From Methanosarcina sp. MSH10X1 (GTDB lineage: Archaea; Halobacteriota; Methanosarcinia; Methanosarcinales; Methanosarcinaceae), in NCBI RefSeq assembly GCF_004099695.1, contig NZ_SCHL01000009.1, forward strand, positions 1 through 64,000: a stretch of DNA of 64,000 bases, read 5' to 3'. Below, piece by piece: positions 49,895-60,708 of this stretch (positions are counted from its first letter, which is position 1; the number at the start of each line of letters is the position of its first letter). The position numbers and the translations under genes were made by a program. Below the pieces are notes generated by a model. It ran no database searches. It was not told the origin of the DNA and saw nothing but the letters and a program-made list of their open reading frames with translations.

Positions 49895-50593
49895 ATGATA
49901 ACAACGAAAGAACTTAGACCAATACTTGTTCTGGCTTTCATAACTGTAGCACTGTCTATCTCAGGCTGCACGGAAAAAGACCTGAGTGCAGAAGATATTG
50001 CAAGCCGGATGCTGGAGAAACAGGAAAGCATTCAAGATTATTCGTATACGATGCACACTACTTACTACGTCGGGGAAAAGGCCATAGAAAGCGAATTTAA
50101 AACCATATATAAGAAACCTCATATGATTAAGAACTTTATACAGGAACCCGGAAAAGAGGAAGAGACGCTTGTACTTTCAGATGGAGAATTCAGGTGGACA
50201 TACGCTCCTGATACAAACACGGTAATGAAAACAAAGCTTCCCAAGACCCCGGAACCGACTGAAAGTGACTATCTGACTCTTATAGGGATTACCCTTAATG
50301 ATACGAATATCTCTTTACTGGGTCTTGAGGAAATTGACAGCAGAGAAATTTACCTGCTGAAGGCTGTTCCTAAAGAAACCGAAGAAAACGCTGCTCAATA
50401 TGAAATGAAAATCTGGATAGATAAAGAAACCTGGATGCCTCTTAAGTACGATCTGTATGACAGCCTTGGAAACCTGACAGTAAGAACCGAAATCTACGAC
50501 CTTAAGGTTAACACAGGGATCCCGGACTCAGAATTTAAATTTAAGATCCCAAAAGGTGCTAAAATAGTAGATTCGGGAGAAATAAAACCCTGA
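49895..50593 (+). CDS. Lipoprotein of the LolA/LppX-like outer-lipoprotein carrier fold
   Basis: About 232 residues. Lipobox ISGC with Cys25 after a hydrophobic segment, so it is anchored to the outer face of the membrane. The mature part (DIASRMLEKQESIQDYSYTM...) has the helix-plus-beta half-barrel pattern seen in the LolA/LppX group, with VLSDGEFRWTYAPDTN and WIDKETWMPLKYDLYD as hallmarks. Ligand unknown. The ATG at 49895 follows AGGAG by seven bases; the TTG five codons upstream overlaps that site and is rejected. Confidence 0.78.
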   Translation: MITTKELRPILVLAFITVALSISGCTEKDLSAEDIASRMLEKQESIQDYSYTMHTTYYVGEKAIESEFKTIYKKPHMIKNFIQEPGKEEETLVLSDGEFRWTYAPDTNTVMKTKLPKTPEPTESDYLTLIGITLNDTNISLLGLEEIDSREIYLLKAVPKETEENAAQYEMKIWIDKETWMPLKYDLYDSLGNLTVRTEIYDLKVNTGIPDSEFKFKIPKGAKIVDSGEIKP

Positions 50594-50667
50594 ATAATTG
50601 AACCTTGAAAGAAGCGAAATGCTAAAAATAGCGGAGTTTGCAGAAGTAAAGTCAGGAGACACTGAAC

Positions 50668-50865
50668 ATGGAAACATCTCTAATGAAAGAACGATTTTTG
50701 TATTTCATTATCGCTCTTATTGTAGGCACATTATTAGGGTACCTGTCTCATGATTTAATGAATGGAATACGTACTGGAATTTTCATTGGAATTGGGTTCG
50801 TTATAGGGAATATACTTGTAGGAAAAAGACGAGAGAGAAGGAAACAAGAAGTAAAAAAACACTAA
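50668..50865 (+). CDS. Small two-helix membrane protein
   Basis: 65 residues: two short membrane helices (about 10-25 and 33-50) joined by SHDLMNGIRT, then a strongly basic tail (KRRERRKQEVKKH). AGGAGAC lies before the ATG. No family recognised. It follows the LolA-like lipoprotein gene and may be the last gene of the cluster. Confidence 0.6.
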   Translation: METSLMKERFLYFIIALIVGTLLGYLSHDLMNGIRTGIFIGIGFVIGNILVGKRRERRKQEVKKH

Positions 50866-51004
50866 AAGCAATAGCAAATGAAATAAGTCAAAACAAAATC
50901 GAATAAGCAAAAACATTATCAAAGCAAGTCAAATCAAAAAGAACCAGGACTAAAAATAAAGTAAAGAGTGTTTTAAAGCCCGCCCGTGGGCGGAACTTGA
51001 AAAA

Positions 51005-51424
51005 TCACTCTGCTGGAGCCTCTGCTGGAGCTTCTGCTGCGGCTTCGAGGCCGAGAAGGGCTCTTATGGATTTGCTTCCGTATTCAACGACTTTTGCATT
51101 GATCTGGACGATGTCATGGGCAATTTCTTTGCCGCGCATCATCTTTCTCCTGCGCTGTCCGGGAAGCTTGGGGGTGTAGCCCACGCCGACTGCAAGCAGG
51201 ATTCTCTGTCTTCTGGGGCCTGGGAGGTCGGGTTTCATAACGAAACCGCTGCCGTCACAGCCACCTGTGATCTTGACTTTGTATCCGGTAAGGCCGAAAA
51301 CAGCACCATCAACAACATCGCCTATTGATTTTCCAATTAATGCGTTTGTCTCAGGGTCTTTTACATCGACCTGGTAAGCACGCCCTTCCTTTGGGTCAGA
51401 AACTACAACTTTGAAACTAGCCAT
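51005..51424 (-). CDS. rps6e: Ribosomal protein S6e
   Basis: 139 residues. The S6e core includes [19 protein letters not shown], then [18 protein letters not shown] and [15 protein letters not shown], typical of the family, with a basic [13 protein letters not shown] segment. The C-terminus is an Ala/Pro/Glu repeat tail ([10 protein letters not shown]), shorter than the eukaryotic kinase-target tail. Part of the small ribosomal subunit. Last gene of the minus-strand translation cluster, 130 bases after the aIF5B gene. Confidence 0.97.
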   Translation of the reverse strand: MASFKVVVSDPKEGRAYQVDVKDPETNALIGKSIGDVVDGAVFGLTGYKVKITGGCDGSGFVMKPDLPGPRRQRILLAVGVGYTPKLPGQRRRKMMRGKEIAHDIVQINAKVVEYGSKSIRALLGLEAAAEAPAEAPAE

Positions 51425-51555
51425 GTGAAATCCTCCAATATCAGATTTATTTTTTAATAATTCCTTTGCCTTTCTATCCGAAATTTTAACCGGATTTTCC
51501 TGAATTTTTACCTGAACCTTATGTGCAGCCTGAATAATTTCTGCACTTATAAGCG

Positions 51556-53331
51556 TTATTTTGCCCAGAAAGGATTATCTCTCCTTTTCAGGGAAAGGAA
51601 AATGTCAAGAGTTTCCTTTTCATCGGTTGAAAGGGAATCATAGATCTCGTGCTCAAGAACTTTGGCATGCCTCTCAGGCACATTGATGTAGAGCACGTCT
51701 TCTTCTTTTATCTGCCGGCCTACGGTTGCACCTTCAATTGCCATTGCAACTTCTTTGCCTGCCCCTGCCGACGGAATATTCTCGCCTTCGGACTGCAATC
51801 CCTTGATCTTGCCTATAACGGTTCCGTTTTCAAGCATGACATCGGCATTTGTCCGCACGACTCCGCCAAGCACCCTTACGCCGACAACTGCGGGCTTGCT
51901 CTGCCGGAATACACAGCCCGGAAGGACTTTGAATTTTCCGGGACGGATTATCGTTTCGAAAATCTTCTTCTCAGCCTGTTCCCGCTGCTCTTTTACATAT
52001 TTCTGGTAATCTTCGACCAGGCGGTAGATAACATCACTTGTGAATACCTTCACATTACTTTCCTGCAGGAAATCTCTGGCGTCAGGGTGAACTTTGACAC
52101 TGAAACCTATGAGCACGGAATAAAGCGGGTCTTCAACCGTCGAAGCCTCAATAGCATCACGGTGTGAGATATCTCCCACTTCGGCTTTCCTGATAGGAAC
52201 CTCGTCTTTCTGGAACTCATGCACAAGGGCTTCAAGGGAACCGAGAGTGTCGGCTTTGATCATTATTCCTACTGAACCCGTATCAATCCTGACCTCATCG
52301 ATCTCGGATTTTACCTGGGTTACAATCTCATCAAGGGTTTCTTCGGTAGCAACCCTTATGGGAGAGCCTGCAAGGGCACCTTCGAGACCAGGAGCCGAAA
52401 TCTTTACACCGACCGCAGCAGTTACCTTATTCACCTGCTTGAACTTGCTCTCGTAGCGGATTTCAGAAAGTTCCCTGGGTTTCAAGAGAGCCCGTACCTT
52501 TGTCTGGATTGGTTCTCCCAGGCTTCCGATAACAACCGTATCGCCCTTTTTCAAAGTGCCGTCATAGAGAATAACGTCAAGGGTTGCACCCAGACCTTTT
52601 TCTTCCTTGACCTCAAGCACGGTGCCGACTCCAGGGACTGTAGCGTTATACTGCAGGTTTGCTTCAAGGAATCTCTGGGCAAGGCCGAGAAGTACCATCA
52701 GGACATCAGGAATCCCTTCGCCCGTTACGGCACTTACAGGCACTACACCCAGGGTCTTCTGGAAGTTTGTAACCCTGTCGTACCTTTCTGCTGCAAAGCC
52801 CTGGTTGTATAATTCACCTATTACCTCGTAAAGCTTTGTCTCAAGCCGGGCCTGGACTTCCTCGGACTGCTTTTTGAAAGTCGCTGCAAAAGGAAGGTCT
52901 TTTTGTGAAACCCAGCCGCCAATCCTGTCGATCTTATTGGCAACAACAACAAAAGGAGTTTTAAACCGTTTTAAGATCTGCAGGCTTTCGTAGGTCTGGG
53001 GCTTAAAACCTTCGTTTATGTCCACGACAACAATTGCAAGGTCAGCAAGGGCGCCTCCCCTGCTTCTTAAAGTTGTAAAGGCATGATGTCCAGGAGTATC
53101 AATAAAGAGCAGTCCCGGCACTATGAACCGATCTCGAAGCCTTGGGTCTCCGAGCTTGTTGATAATCACATCCATTGGGACTTCAGTTGCCCCGATATGC
53201 TGGGTGATGGCACCGGCTTCTCCACTGACAATTGCAGTACCCCTGATCTTGTCAAGCAGAGTCGTTTTCCCGTGGTCAACGTGCCCCATCACGCAGACTA
53301 TAGGAGTCCTCAAATTTTTCTTGTCGGCCAT
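51556..53331 (-). CDS. infB: Translation initiation factor aIF5B (IF-2 family GTPase)
   Basis: About 591 residues. G1 GHVDHGKTT (16-24), G3 DTPGHHAF, and G4 NKID mark the GTPase; domains II to IV follow, as expected, ending in the IF-2/aIF5B C-terminal domain. It promotes subunit joining at initiation. The ATG at 53331 follows GAGAGGT by about eight bases, better than the in-frame ATG six codons upstream. Lies in a translation operon with ndk and ribosomal protein genes. Confidence 0.95.
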   Translation of the reverse strand: MADKKNLRTPIVCVMGHVDHGKTTLLDKIRGTAIVSGEAGAITQHIGATEVPMDVIINKLGDPRLRDRFIVPGLLFIDTPGHHAFTTLRSRGGALADLAIVVVDINEGFKPQTYESLQILKRFKTPFVVVANKIDRIGGWVSQKDLPFAATFKKQSEEVQARLETKLYEVIGELYNQGFAAERYDRVTNFQKTLGVVPVSAVTGEGIPDVLMVLLGLAQRFLEANLQYNATVPGVGTVLEVKEEKGLGATLDVILYDGTLKKGDTVVIGSLGEPIQTKVRALLKPRELSEIRYESKFKQVNKVTAAVGVKISAPGLEGALAGSPIRVATEETLDEIVTQVKSEIDEVRIDTGSVGIMIKADTLGSLEALVHEFQKDEVPIRKAEVGDISHRDAIEASTVEDPLYSVLIGFSVKVHPDARDFLQESNVKVFTSDVIYRLVEDYQKYVKEQREQAEKKIFETIIRPGKFKVLPGCVFRQSKPAVVGVRVLGGVVRTNADVMLENGTVIGKIKGLQSEGENIPSAGAGKEVAMAIEGATVGRQIKEEDVLYINVPERHAKVLEHEIYDSLSTDEKETLDIFLSLKRRDNPFWAK

Positions 53332-53486
53332 ATGCAAAACCTCTCTCATTCCCGCGTCTTACTCGCTGCAGGTCCAGAAGGGTCCGGGTTTCCCCTAAGG
53401 ACCCATATTGCAGGTACCGGATAAACAAAAGCCTTGAGTCGCACCCTGAAGAGGCTCCAGGAACACGAAGCGGCTTTGTACCTGCT

Positions 53487-53936
53487 TTATTCGTACAGAC
53501 AGACTTCGTCGATCCTGGAATATTTCCCGATTTCGGAGTCCTTAAAGTGAATTGCAATTTCCCTTGCTGCAGCGTCCGGGGAGTCGGATGCGTGAACTAC
53601 ATTTCTGCCCACATCCAGAGCGAAGTCCCCACGGATTGTACCGGGAGCCGCATCCACAGGGTTTGTAGCCCCGTTTATGGCTCTCATGACCCTGATTGCA
53701 TCTTTTCCTGCAACTACCATTGAAACCGAAGGGCCCGACGTGATGAATTCGACAAGACCGGAGAAGAAAGGCCTCGCTGAATGTTCAGCGTAGTGTTCTT
53801 TCGCAGCGGCTTCACTGATAACGTTCATCCTGAGAGCGACGATTTTTAAACCCCGCTTTTCGATTCTGGAAATTACCTCTCCGACCAGCCCGCGCTGGAC
53901 TCCGTCAGGTTTTACCATAACGTATGTCTGTTCCAT
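53487..53936 (-). CDS. ndk: Nucleoside diphosphate kinase
   Basis: 149 residues. The active-site phosphohistidine is in [10 protein letters not shown]; other landmarks are [14 protein letters not shown] at the N-terminus, [17 protein letters not shown] and HFKDSEI near the C-terminus. It balances NTP pools by phosphate transfer. The ATG at 53936 is chosen over the GTG two codons upstream because AAGGTG serves as ribosome site. Cytoplasmic; in the same operon as aIF5B. Confidence 0.97.
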   Translation of the reverse strand: MEQTYVMVKPDGVQRGLVGEVISRIEKRGLKIVALRMNVISEAAAKEHYAEHSARPFFSGLVEFITSGPSVSMVVAGKDAIRVMRAINGATNPVDAAPGTIRGDFALDVGRNVVHASDSPDAAAREIAIHFKDSEIGKYSRIDEVCLYE

Positions 53937-53982
53937 ATGCACACCTTAATAATCCGAACAAATAAACTGGCAACTCTATTCT

Positions 53983-54422
<440 letters not shown>

Positions 54423-54431
54423 TTATCAGGA

Positions 54432-54794
<363 letters not shown>

Positions 54795-54810
54795 TTAAGA
54801 TTCTCCTTCG

Positions 54811-54831
54811 AAATTGCGAGTACCGCAATTT
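54811..54831 (-). promoter_or_regulatory. Perfect hairpin in the L7Ae operon leader
   Basis: AAATTGCG (54811-54818) and CGCAATTT (54824-54831) pair around a 5-base loop, 17-20 bases before the L7Ae start and next to its ribosome site. It could control translation of the operon. I see no G-A pairs of a classic kink-turn in it. Confidence 0.4.
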
Positions 54832-55103
54832 TTCATCAATCATAGGTTTTTAACACATATCTGTCAACATTGAAATTCAGATTCTTAAATTAAAGCCTGA
54901 GATACTTCAATGCGGAGAGTAAATGAGTTGAAACAAGATACTGCTAGCTAAATGCCGCAGATCGAACCTTAGAAGTACATGATCACCTATAAACTTTCTG
55001 CTTGAAAACGCAAGTCATAAACGAAAAGCAGGAGTAAAGTAATAAGGAATTCGTATATATAAGGCTATTTTCAATTCCCGGACAACAAATGAATTAATAC
55101 GTC
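54832..55103. other. Divergent promoter region between L7Ae operon and radical SAM gene
   Basis: About 270 bases. On the plus side a TATA-box TATATATAAG (55053-55062) lies 42 bases before the ATG at 55104. On the minus side a TTAAAAACC stretch near 54843-54856 may serve the ribosomal operon. Confidence 0.45.
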
Positions 55104-55751
55104 ATGGTTATAAGGAATGTAAGAAATTTTGGTCTCATGGACACAATTTACTACGAAGCTCATAAAAATCTCTATCTTAACCTTACAAACCGGTGCAGTG
55201 CAGACTGCATTTTTTGCATCCGCAATTTTGCAGACGGGGTTTACGGGTATGACCTGAGGCTATCAAGAGAACCGACAACTGAAGAAGTCACCGGAGCCCT
55301 GGGGGAACTGGACCTTTCGAAATACCGGGAAATCGTATTCACAGGCCTTGGGGAGCCCACCCTCAGGCTCGACGTGGTACTTGCAGTTACCCGCTGGCTA
55401 AAAAGCCGGAGTATCCGGATCAGGCTTGATACCAATGGACAGGCAGCCCTGATAAATCCCGGAAGAGATGTGATCTCGGAACTTAAATCCGCTGGAATAG
55501 ATTCCATTTCCGTAAGCCTGAACGCCGAGTCCGAAGAAAAATATAACAAACTCTGCCGGCCGATTCACAGGAATGCTTATGGTGCGATACTTGATTTCAT
55601 AAGAGAGGCGAGGAAGGCAGGAATAAGTACAAGAGTTACGGTAGTTGAAGTGTCCGAAATAGACCTGGAGAAATGTAAAAAGCTTGCTGATGAGCTTGAT
55701 TCGGACTTCCACGTAAGGGTTTTATCCGAAGCTGCAAGCAAAGAAATCTGA
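55104..55751 (+). CDS. Radical SAM protein (TatD-linked radical SAM type)
   Basis: 215 residues. The SAM-cluster motif is CSADCIFC (Cys31, Cys35, Cys38), after NLYLNLTNR. Next come FTGLGEPTLRLD and DTNGQAALIN, with SISVSLNAES in the barrel, a pattern typical of the short radical SAM proteins often found with TatD nucleases. No TatD gene is visible nearby. The reaction is unknown. A start at 55137 (MDTIYYEAH) is also possible; 55104 is placed just after the TATA-box. Confidence 0.8.
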   Translation: MVIRNVRNFGLMDTIYYEAHKNLYLNLTNRCSADCIFCIRNFADGVYGYDLRLSREPTTEEVTGALGELDLSKYREIVFTGLGEPTLRLDVVLAVTRWLKSRSIRIRLDTNGQAALINPGRDVISELKSAGIDSISVSLNAESEEKYNKLCRPIHRNAYGAILDFIREARKAGISTRVTVVEVSEIDLEKCKKLADELDSDFHVRVLSEAASKEI

Positions 55752-55956
55752 AAGCTATGGAGACGATAAAAGGCTCGGATCCTTAAGAGGTTCAGAGATT
55801 TAAGATCCTTGAGAGAGTAATCAGCTTTATAACTGAAAGTTACCGGCTAAAAAATCATATAATCCCAATTTGTATTATTTAGATATACCGAACTGAATTT
55901 ACAGAACTGGAAGGGTAACCTTCCAGAGCTGAAATTTCAGGCTTCGGATTTTTTTC

Positions 55957-57447
55957 TTAATTCCCAGACATGCGTCCTTCGTCATCAAGGTTTTCAAAAT
56001 CGCCTGAGTCTTCCTCCGAAGTCCGTTTTTTGAAAGTTTTGTTTTTCAGGTAGATTGCTACTATTAAGACTGCCAGTAAAAGAATTATAGGAAACTTAAA
56101 GAAATTAAGCAGCTCCGAAAGCTTTGAGGAATTCTTTTCAAAGTTCAGGTTGACTGCACCCGGGCCTCCGTCACTATTTATACCACCCGAATCTTTGCCT
56201 GAGGATGCCGAGGCAATCTCAACTACACTTTCAATGCCCCCGGTCGTTGCGGTTCCTTCTTTTTTCGTCATTCCGGCTTCTACCTTCTCAAGATCGGATT
56301 CCCTGATTTTTTCCCTGGAAAGGAAACTTTCTCCGAAAAGCCTTGCAAAAACCGTGGAATTTCGCTCAAAAAGGTATACTGCTCCGTCATCGCTCGCTGC
56401 GGCAAGAGTCGAGCTATCGAGAGAAACAGATACGCAGTTAATATTTCCTCCGCAACTTGTGTTCCAGAATTCGTTTCCTTCCATATCGAGGACATAAAGC
56501 GTATCATCCCAGCTTCCGGCTGTAATGAACGAAACGTCGGGCGAAATTACAACGCTGTATATATCGTCTTTTGCCTGGTAGTCCCAGAGTTTCGTACCAG
56601 TACTGTTAAACAGGTAGACCCTATCGTCAAAACTTCCTGCTGCCAGGTGTGAACCGTCGCTTGTTAGCGAAACGCTGCTGATCCAGTAAGCAGGATTATG
56701 CATCCAGGAAAATTCCCCTTTCCGGTCAAGTAGATAAACATTATAATTGGACCCGCCGGCAGCCACATAATAAGCATGCGGGGTCATGCATACGCTATTG
56801 ATTACACTGCCTGTCTTTTTTTCCCAGATTTTATTTCCTTTACTGCCAAAAAGGTAAATATACTGATTGGAACTCCCGGTTGCAATATAGGAACCATCCC
56901 TGGAGATGACTACACTCCGAACTGGAGCCCCGGAATCAAAATCCCATAAAAGCTTGCCTTCCCTGTTAAAGAAGTAAAGCTTGCCGTCCTCACTGCCTGC
57001 TGCCACATACGAACCGTCATAAGAGACCGCAACACTATTCAAACTGCCTCCTGTTTCGTAATTCCAGAGCAGGTTTCCATCCCGAGTAAAAAAGTATACC
57101 CTGTTATCGTTGCTCCCTGCAGCTACACGAGTTCCGTCTGAAGAAATCGATACGGTATAAACAACATCTCCCGTAGTATAATTCCAAAGCTTTTTCCCTT
57201 CAGGATTAAAAAGAGAAACATTATGATCGAAACCCCCGACTGCAACATAACTTCCCCCGGAAGAGAGAGAAACCGTATTGACTATGTGTCCGGTTTCACA
57301 TTTGCAGAGCAGGTCAAAAGCCCTGAGTTCCCGGAAGTCTGTTTCCTCACTGTCCGGGGTAACAGCATCCGCAGACCCCAAATCTGCAAACGGACCGAAG
57401 AGCAGACCCAGTATTATAAATAACCATATTCCCGCCGACTGTCTCAT
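55957..57447 (-). CDS. Secreted/membrane-anchored WD40/PQQ-like beta-propeller protein
   Basis: 496 residues. Signal peptide (to about 27), about eight repeats of 40 residues of the type SSDGSYVAAGSxDxxVYLF...LLWNY (about 45-365), forming one beta-propeller, then a Gly/Ser-rich linker, one membrane helix near 455-475 (FPIILLLAVLIVAIYL) and a charged cytoplasmic tail. The blades are outside the cell. Repeats are so alike that recent internal duplication is likely. Function unknown; binding partners expected. Confidence 0.82.
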   Translation of the reverse strand: MRQSAGIWLFIILGLLFGPFADLGSADAVTPDSEETDFRELRAFDLLCKCETGHIVNTVSLSSGGSYVAVGGFDHNVSLFNPEGKKLWNYTTGDVVYTVSISSDGTRVAAGSNDNRVYFFTRDGNLLWNYETGGSLNSVAVSYDGSYVAAGSEDGKLYFFNREGKLLWDFDSGAPVRSVVISRDGSYIATGSSNQYIYLFGSKGNKIWEKKTGSVINSVCMTPHAYYVAAGGSNYNVYLLDRKGEFSWMHNPAYWISSVSLTSDGSHLAAGSFDDRVYLFNSTGTKLWDYQAKDDIYSVVISPDVSFITAGSWDDTLYVLDMEGNEFWNTSCGGNINCVSVSLDSSTLAAASDDGAVYLFERNSTVFARLFGESFLSREKIRESDLEKVEAGMTKKEGTATTGGIESVVEIASASSGKDSGGINSDGGPGAVNLNFEKNSSKLSELLNFFKFPIILLLAVLIVAIYLKNKTFKKRTSEEDSGDFENLDDEGRMSGN

Positions 57448-57766
57448 AGTAATTATAATGTAGGAGTTTATTCCAAATGAATTTTTTGTCAGGGTTTGCA
57501 GAGAAAAAAGGAATTTAGTCCCGGCTAATCGAAAAGCCAGGATAAAGCATTGAAAGATCAGTAAAATGATAATTCAGGTAAAAAATGATAAAAATAGAAA
57601 GTAATTGAAAAAAATGGAAAAAATGATAGAGATAGAATGGAAGGGAGAAAATAACAGAATATGGCAGGAGAATAAAACTATAGAAAGATGCAAAAAGAAT
57701 ATAGAGCAAAGAAAAAAAATTAATGAGTATGAAAAAATAAAATATAAAAAAATTGAATTTAATTTT
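57448..57766. other. AT-rich intergenic region, no gene supported
   Basis: About 320 very A-rich bases. An 86-codon frame (57605-57865) overlaps the end of the next gene and is low-complexity Lys/Glu, a chance frame. Nothing else seen. Confidence 0.5.
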
Positions 57767-59482
57767 TCAAACCTGTTTAGCCAGGAAAACGAGAGATCCT
57801 TTTTCAGTGCCATTTCCGGAGTAGTTAGCCGGAACCTTGAGTACAATTTCAAAATCTTTACTTGAATTAGCTGGAATTACTTCAGAGAAATTCGACCAGA
57901 AAAGGGAAGAGATATAGATGCCTTCTGAGAAAACCGTGCCTGAAGAGTCTCTAACTTCAGCGGAAAGATTGACATTGCCTTTTCCTGTATTCCTTACCTG
58001 CAAAACCTGAGGTTTGCCTGACTGTCCTGCTGGCTGCCCGGAGAGCAGGGTTCCGAAGTCAAGGGCACTTCTGTCAACCTCAATGGAAACATCAGATGTA
58101 TTATTTGTTTCAGGCATTCCGATTATGACCGTAAGATCCACCCCGATCACGGAAGGAGGTCTGGCAAGCGGGAAATAATCAAAATCACTTCCGTTTATAT
58201 TGAATGGCAGGTCGCAGATCCCATCCGAATCCGAATCGTTTGAGACCTGGGAAAAACCTGTCCCTTCCGGATTTGCCCAGAAGTTCCCTCCAAGGCTAGG
58301 ACCCCCTACAATATTTGTCGCGGGTGAACGGGTAGTATTCCAGATATTTCCCTCAGCGTTTTCGGTCCTCACATTTATGCTATTATTGAAGCAATTATTG
58401 TAAATGCGGTTATCTGCACTGTAGTCCAGCAGATAGATGCCGGATTCGTTATTTGCTATTATTGTATTGTTAGACAGCTCGTTGTCGTGGCAATCTTCCC
58501 TCAGAAAAATGCCCGTGCTGCTGTTTGAAATTGTGTTATTATAGACCCTGGAATCGAAGACAAAAGTTAGATAAATTCCGTTCCCGCAACCTGTAATTAG
58601 ATTGTCACGCAGCACAGTTCTTGCCTGAACGTCGTAAATATCGATGCCTGTACTGCAGTTTATGATTTCATTCCTTGAGACAAGATTGTTTCCGCCGCAG
58701 CAGGCAATACTTATCCCATCGCCGTTCGAGACCCTGTTCTGGAACATTATATTATCCCAGCAGTGAGCTCCAAGCACAAGGTTACTCTCCTCAATGGTAT
58801 TATTTATCAGCAGATTCCTCCCGCATCCTTCATCAAGCCAGATACCGTTACGGAAAAAAGTGTTCTTCAGGAGTGTAACGTTCCTGGAGTTCTGCAGGTA
58901 AATCCCGTATCGGTTTTCGAAAAACGTGTTATTCTCGATTGTGCAGTTGTTAACCTGCTCAAGGCAGATCCCTGCTGGAGGGCAACCTATCTCATCCCAC
59001 TCATAAACAGACGTATTCGACCCCGAATTCGAAGCCTGCCCCGACGACTGGTTTTCTCCTGTATCACCGGGACCACTGGAATTATTAACCGCGACAGAAG
59101 AATTTACAGAATTCGAAGGCTCAGGAACGCCGGGAAGTTTCCCAGGCCCGGTTATATTGAAGCCGCTGATAGTTACGTTATCAGCCTTAACCTGGAATAT
59201 ACTGGAATTTCCATCTTTTGCCCTCAAAAGCACATGATCAGGGCTTTCAAATTCCGAACTTATGGTTAAGCCTGACACATTGACAATAATATTCTCCTGG
59301 TATTCCCCGGCTTTGACGATTACAATATCTTCAGACGTAGAATTATTTACTGCAGCCTGAATTGAATTCCCGGGTTCTACATAGATAACTTCTGCACTTC
59401 CGATGCCTGCTGAAAACAGAAACAAAACGACAACCAATGCGGCACTGAACCTCCGCCTGTTACTGCAATCTCCGATAAGCAT
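57767..59482 (-). CDS. Secreted right-handed beta-helix protein (NosD/PbH1 repeats)
   Basis: 571 residues. Signal peptide (VVVLFLFSAGIGSAEV), then EPGNSIQAAVNNSTSEDIVIV, the usual lead of archaeal parallel beta-helix surface proteins. Repeats of about 22 residues with the pattern NxTIxNNTFxxNxxGIYL run from about 180 to 400. A C-terminal Ig-like domain (about 440-570) ends the chain. Many N-glycosylation sites. Likely cell-surface; ligand not predictable. The same family appears again at 62681. Confidence 0.85.
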   Translation of the reverse strand: MLIGDCSNRRRFSAALVVVLFLFSAGIGSAEVIYVEPGNSIQAAVNNSTSEDIVIVKAGEYQENIIVNVSGLTISSEFESPDHVLLRAKDGNSSIFQVKADNVTISGFNITGPGKLPGVPEPSNSVNSSVAVNNSSGPGDTGENQSSGQASNSGSNTSVYEWDEIGCPPAGICLEQVNNCTIENNTFFENRYGIYLQNSRNVTLLKNTFFRNGIWLDEGCGRNLLINNTIEESNLVLGAHCWDNIMFQNRVSNGDGISIACCGGNNLVSRNEIINCSTGIDIYDVQARTVLRDNLITGCGNGIYLTFVFDSRVYNNTISNSSTGIFLREDCHDNELSNNTIIANNESGIYLLDYSADNRIYNNCFNNSINVRTENAEGNIWNTTRSPATNIVGGPSLGGNFWANPEGTGFSQVSNDSDSDGICDLPFNINGSDFDYFPLARPPSVIGVDLTVIIGMPETNNTSDVSIEVDRSALDFGTLLSGQPAGQSGKPQVLQVRNTGKGNVNLSAEVRDSSGTVFSEGIYISSLFWSNFSEVIPANSSKDFEIVLKVPANYSGNGTEKGSLVFLAKQV

Positions 59483-59704
59483 AATTCTCAGAATTGACCC
59501 CCCAGAAACCTGAAACTAACCCCTCCGGATCAGGATAGAAGAAATTTTGAAACTGTAGTTATTATAATTATGATCTGTCAATATACAGATTAAACTAATA
59601 ATTTATATATTAGCTGTCTCATTAATTTAATGATGTCTATTAATTATCTTTTGCATTCTTATATAATGTACAACATAAAAATAACGGCGTAACCCATTAT
59701 TATT

Positions 59705-60472
59705 TTACATCTTTTTCCCAATATAAAATACATATCCATAATACTGTTTGTATTTTGAATACAAGTCTGCCTCACGCCTCATAAATGCAATCATATCCTC
59801 AACTGTTTTATTTCCCGCATGTTTTTTCAAGAATTCCTCTTGCCTTGCTTTTTGCGGAATAAAATAATTGTCTATCCAACAATTTTCAGGCAGCGTAAAT
59901 GCGGCAACAGGAATATAACCTGTTTTTTGCATGATGGAAATATTATACCCTATTGTGCCAATTTCAGGAACTGCGTCCAACCACCACTTCTCGATTTCAG
60001 CGGGACGTTCATCGGTAAACCATGACTCATATGTTACGGCAATATAACCATCTTTTTTAAGGAAGCCTTTCCAGTGATTCAAGCCTTTTTCAAAACCTAT
60101 ATTGGCAATAGCCCCCTCAGACCATATAAGATCAAATTCGTCATTCTGAAATGGCAAATTATCCATTGAACCGACAATACCTTTTACCCTGTTCTGCAAA
60201 CCAAGTTTTTCGGCTGTTGCGTTAAGTTTATCAATCGAGCCGGCGTAAAGATCGAGGGCGGTGACGGTTGCTTCTGTATTTTGTGCCAGAACCATTGTTT
60301 GAAAGCCTGTGCCGCAGCCTAAATCGGCAATTTTTGTTTTGTTTGAAAGATTTCTGATAAAACTTAATGCCCTGATGGTTTCTTCGAGGCTGCCAGGTCC
60401 CTGCCGTTCAAGCTCTGTGAAAAATTCATTGATGAGGGCAAAATCAAATTCTTGGATTGTTATTTCTTCCAT
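59705..60472 (-). CDS. Class I SAM-dependent methyltransferase
   Basis: 255 residues. Motif [12 protein letters not shown] (48-58) binds SAM, followed by [10 protein letters not shown] and [20 protein letters not shown]. The C-terminal half (about 160-255) has an extra helical region. Substrate unknown; the family spans small molecules and cofactors. The ATG at 60472 follows AAGGAG by seven bases; the upstream ATG at 60478 is too close to it. Confidence 0.85.
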   Translation of the reverse strand: MEEITIQEFDFALINEFFTELERQGPGSLEETIRALSFIRNLSNKTKIADLGCGTGFQTMVLAQNTEATVTALDLYAGSIDKLNATAEKLGLQNRVKGIVGSMDNLPFQNDEFDLIWSEGAIANIGFEKGLNHWKGFLKKDGYIAVTYESWFTDERPAEIEKWWLDAVPEIGTIGYNISIMQKTGYIPVAAFTLPENCWIDNYFIPQKARQEEFLKKHAGNKTVEDMIAFMRREADLYSKYKQYYGYVFYIGKKM

Positions 60473-60708
60473 TGTCATACTCCTTATCTTCTAATCATAC
60501 CTTCTTTTCCATTAAACTAGTGATACATCTTAACTGTCTCTTCATTTATTATATGTCTCTTTATATTTACACGAAACCAGAACCTGTAAATAGAGAAATC
60601 TCTCAAAGGAAAAGAAACAGAATAACAAAATTATAATCGCTAAGAGAAAATAAAAGAGAAAAAATTGAGTTTAAATTTAATAGAAACCTGATCTTAAAAG
60701 GAGATAAC

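Noticed and set aside
57605-57865. 86-codon Lys/Glu-rich frame
   Set aside because: Low-complexity A-rich sequence overlapping the real gene on the other strand.
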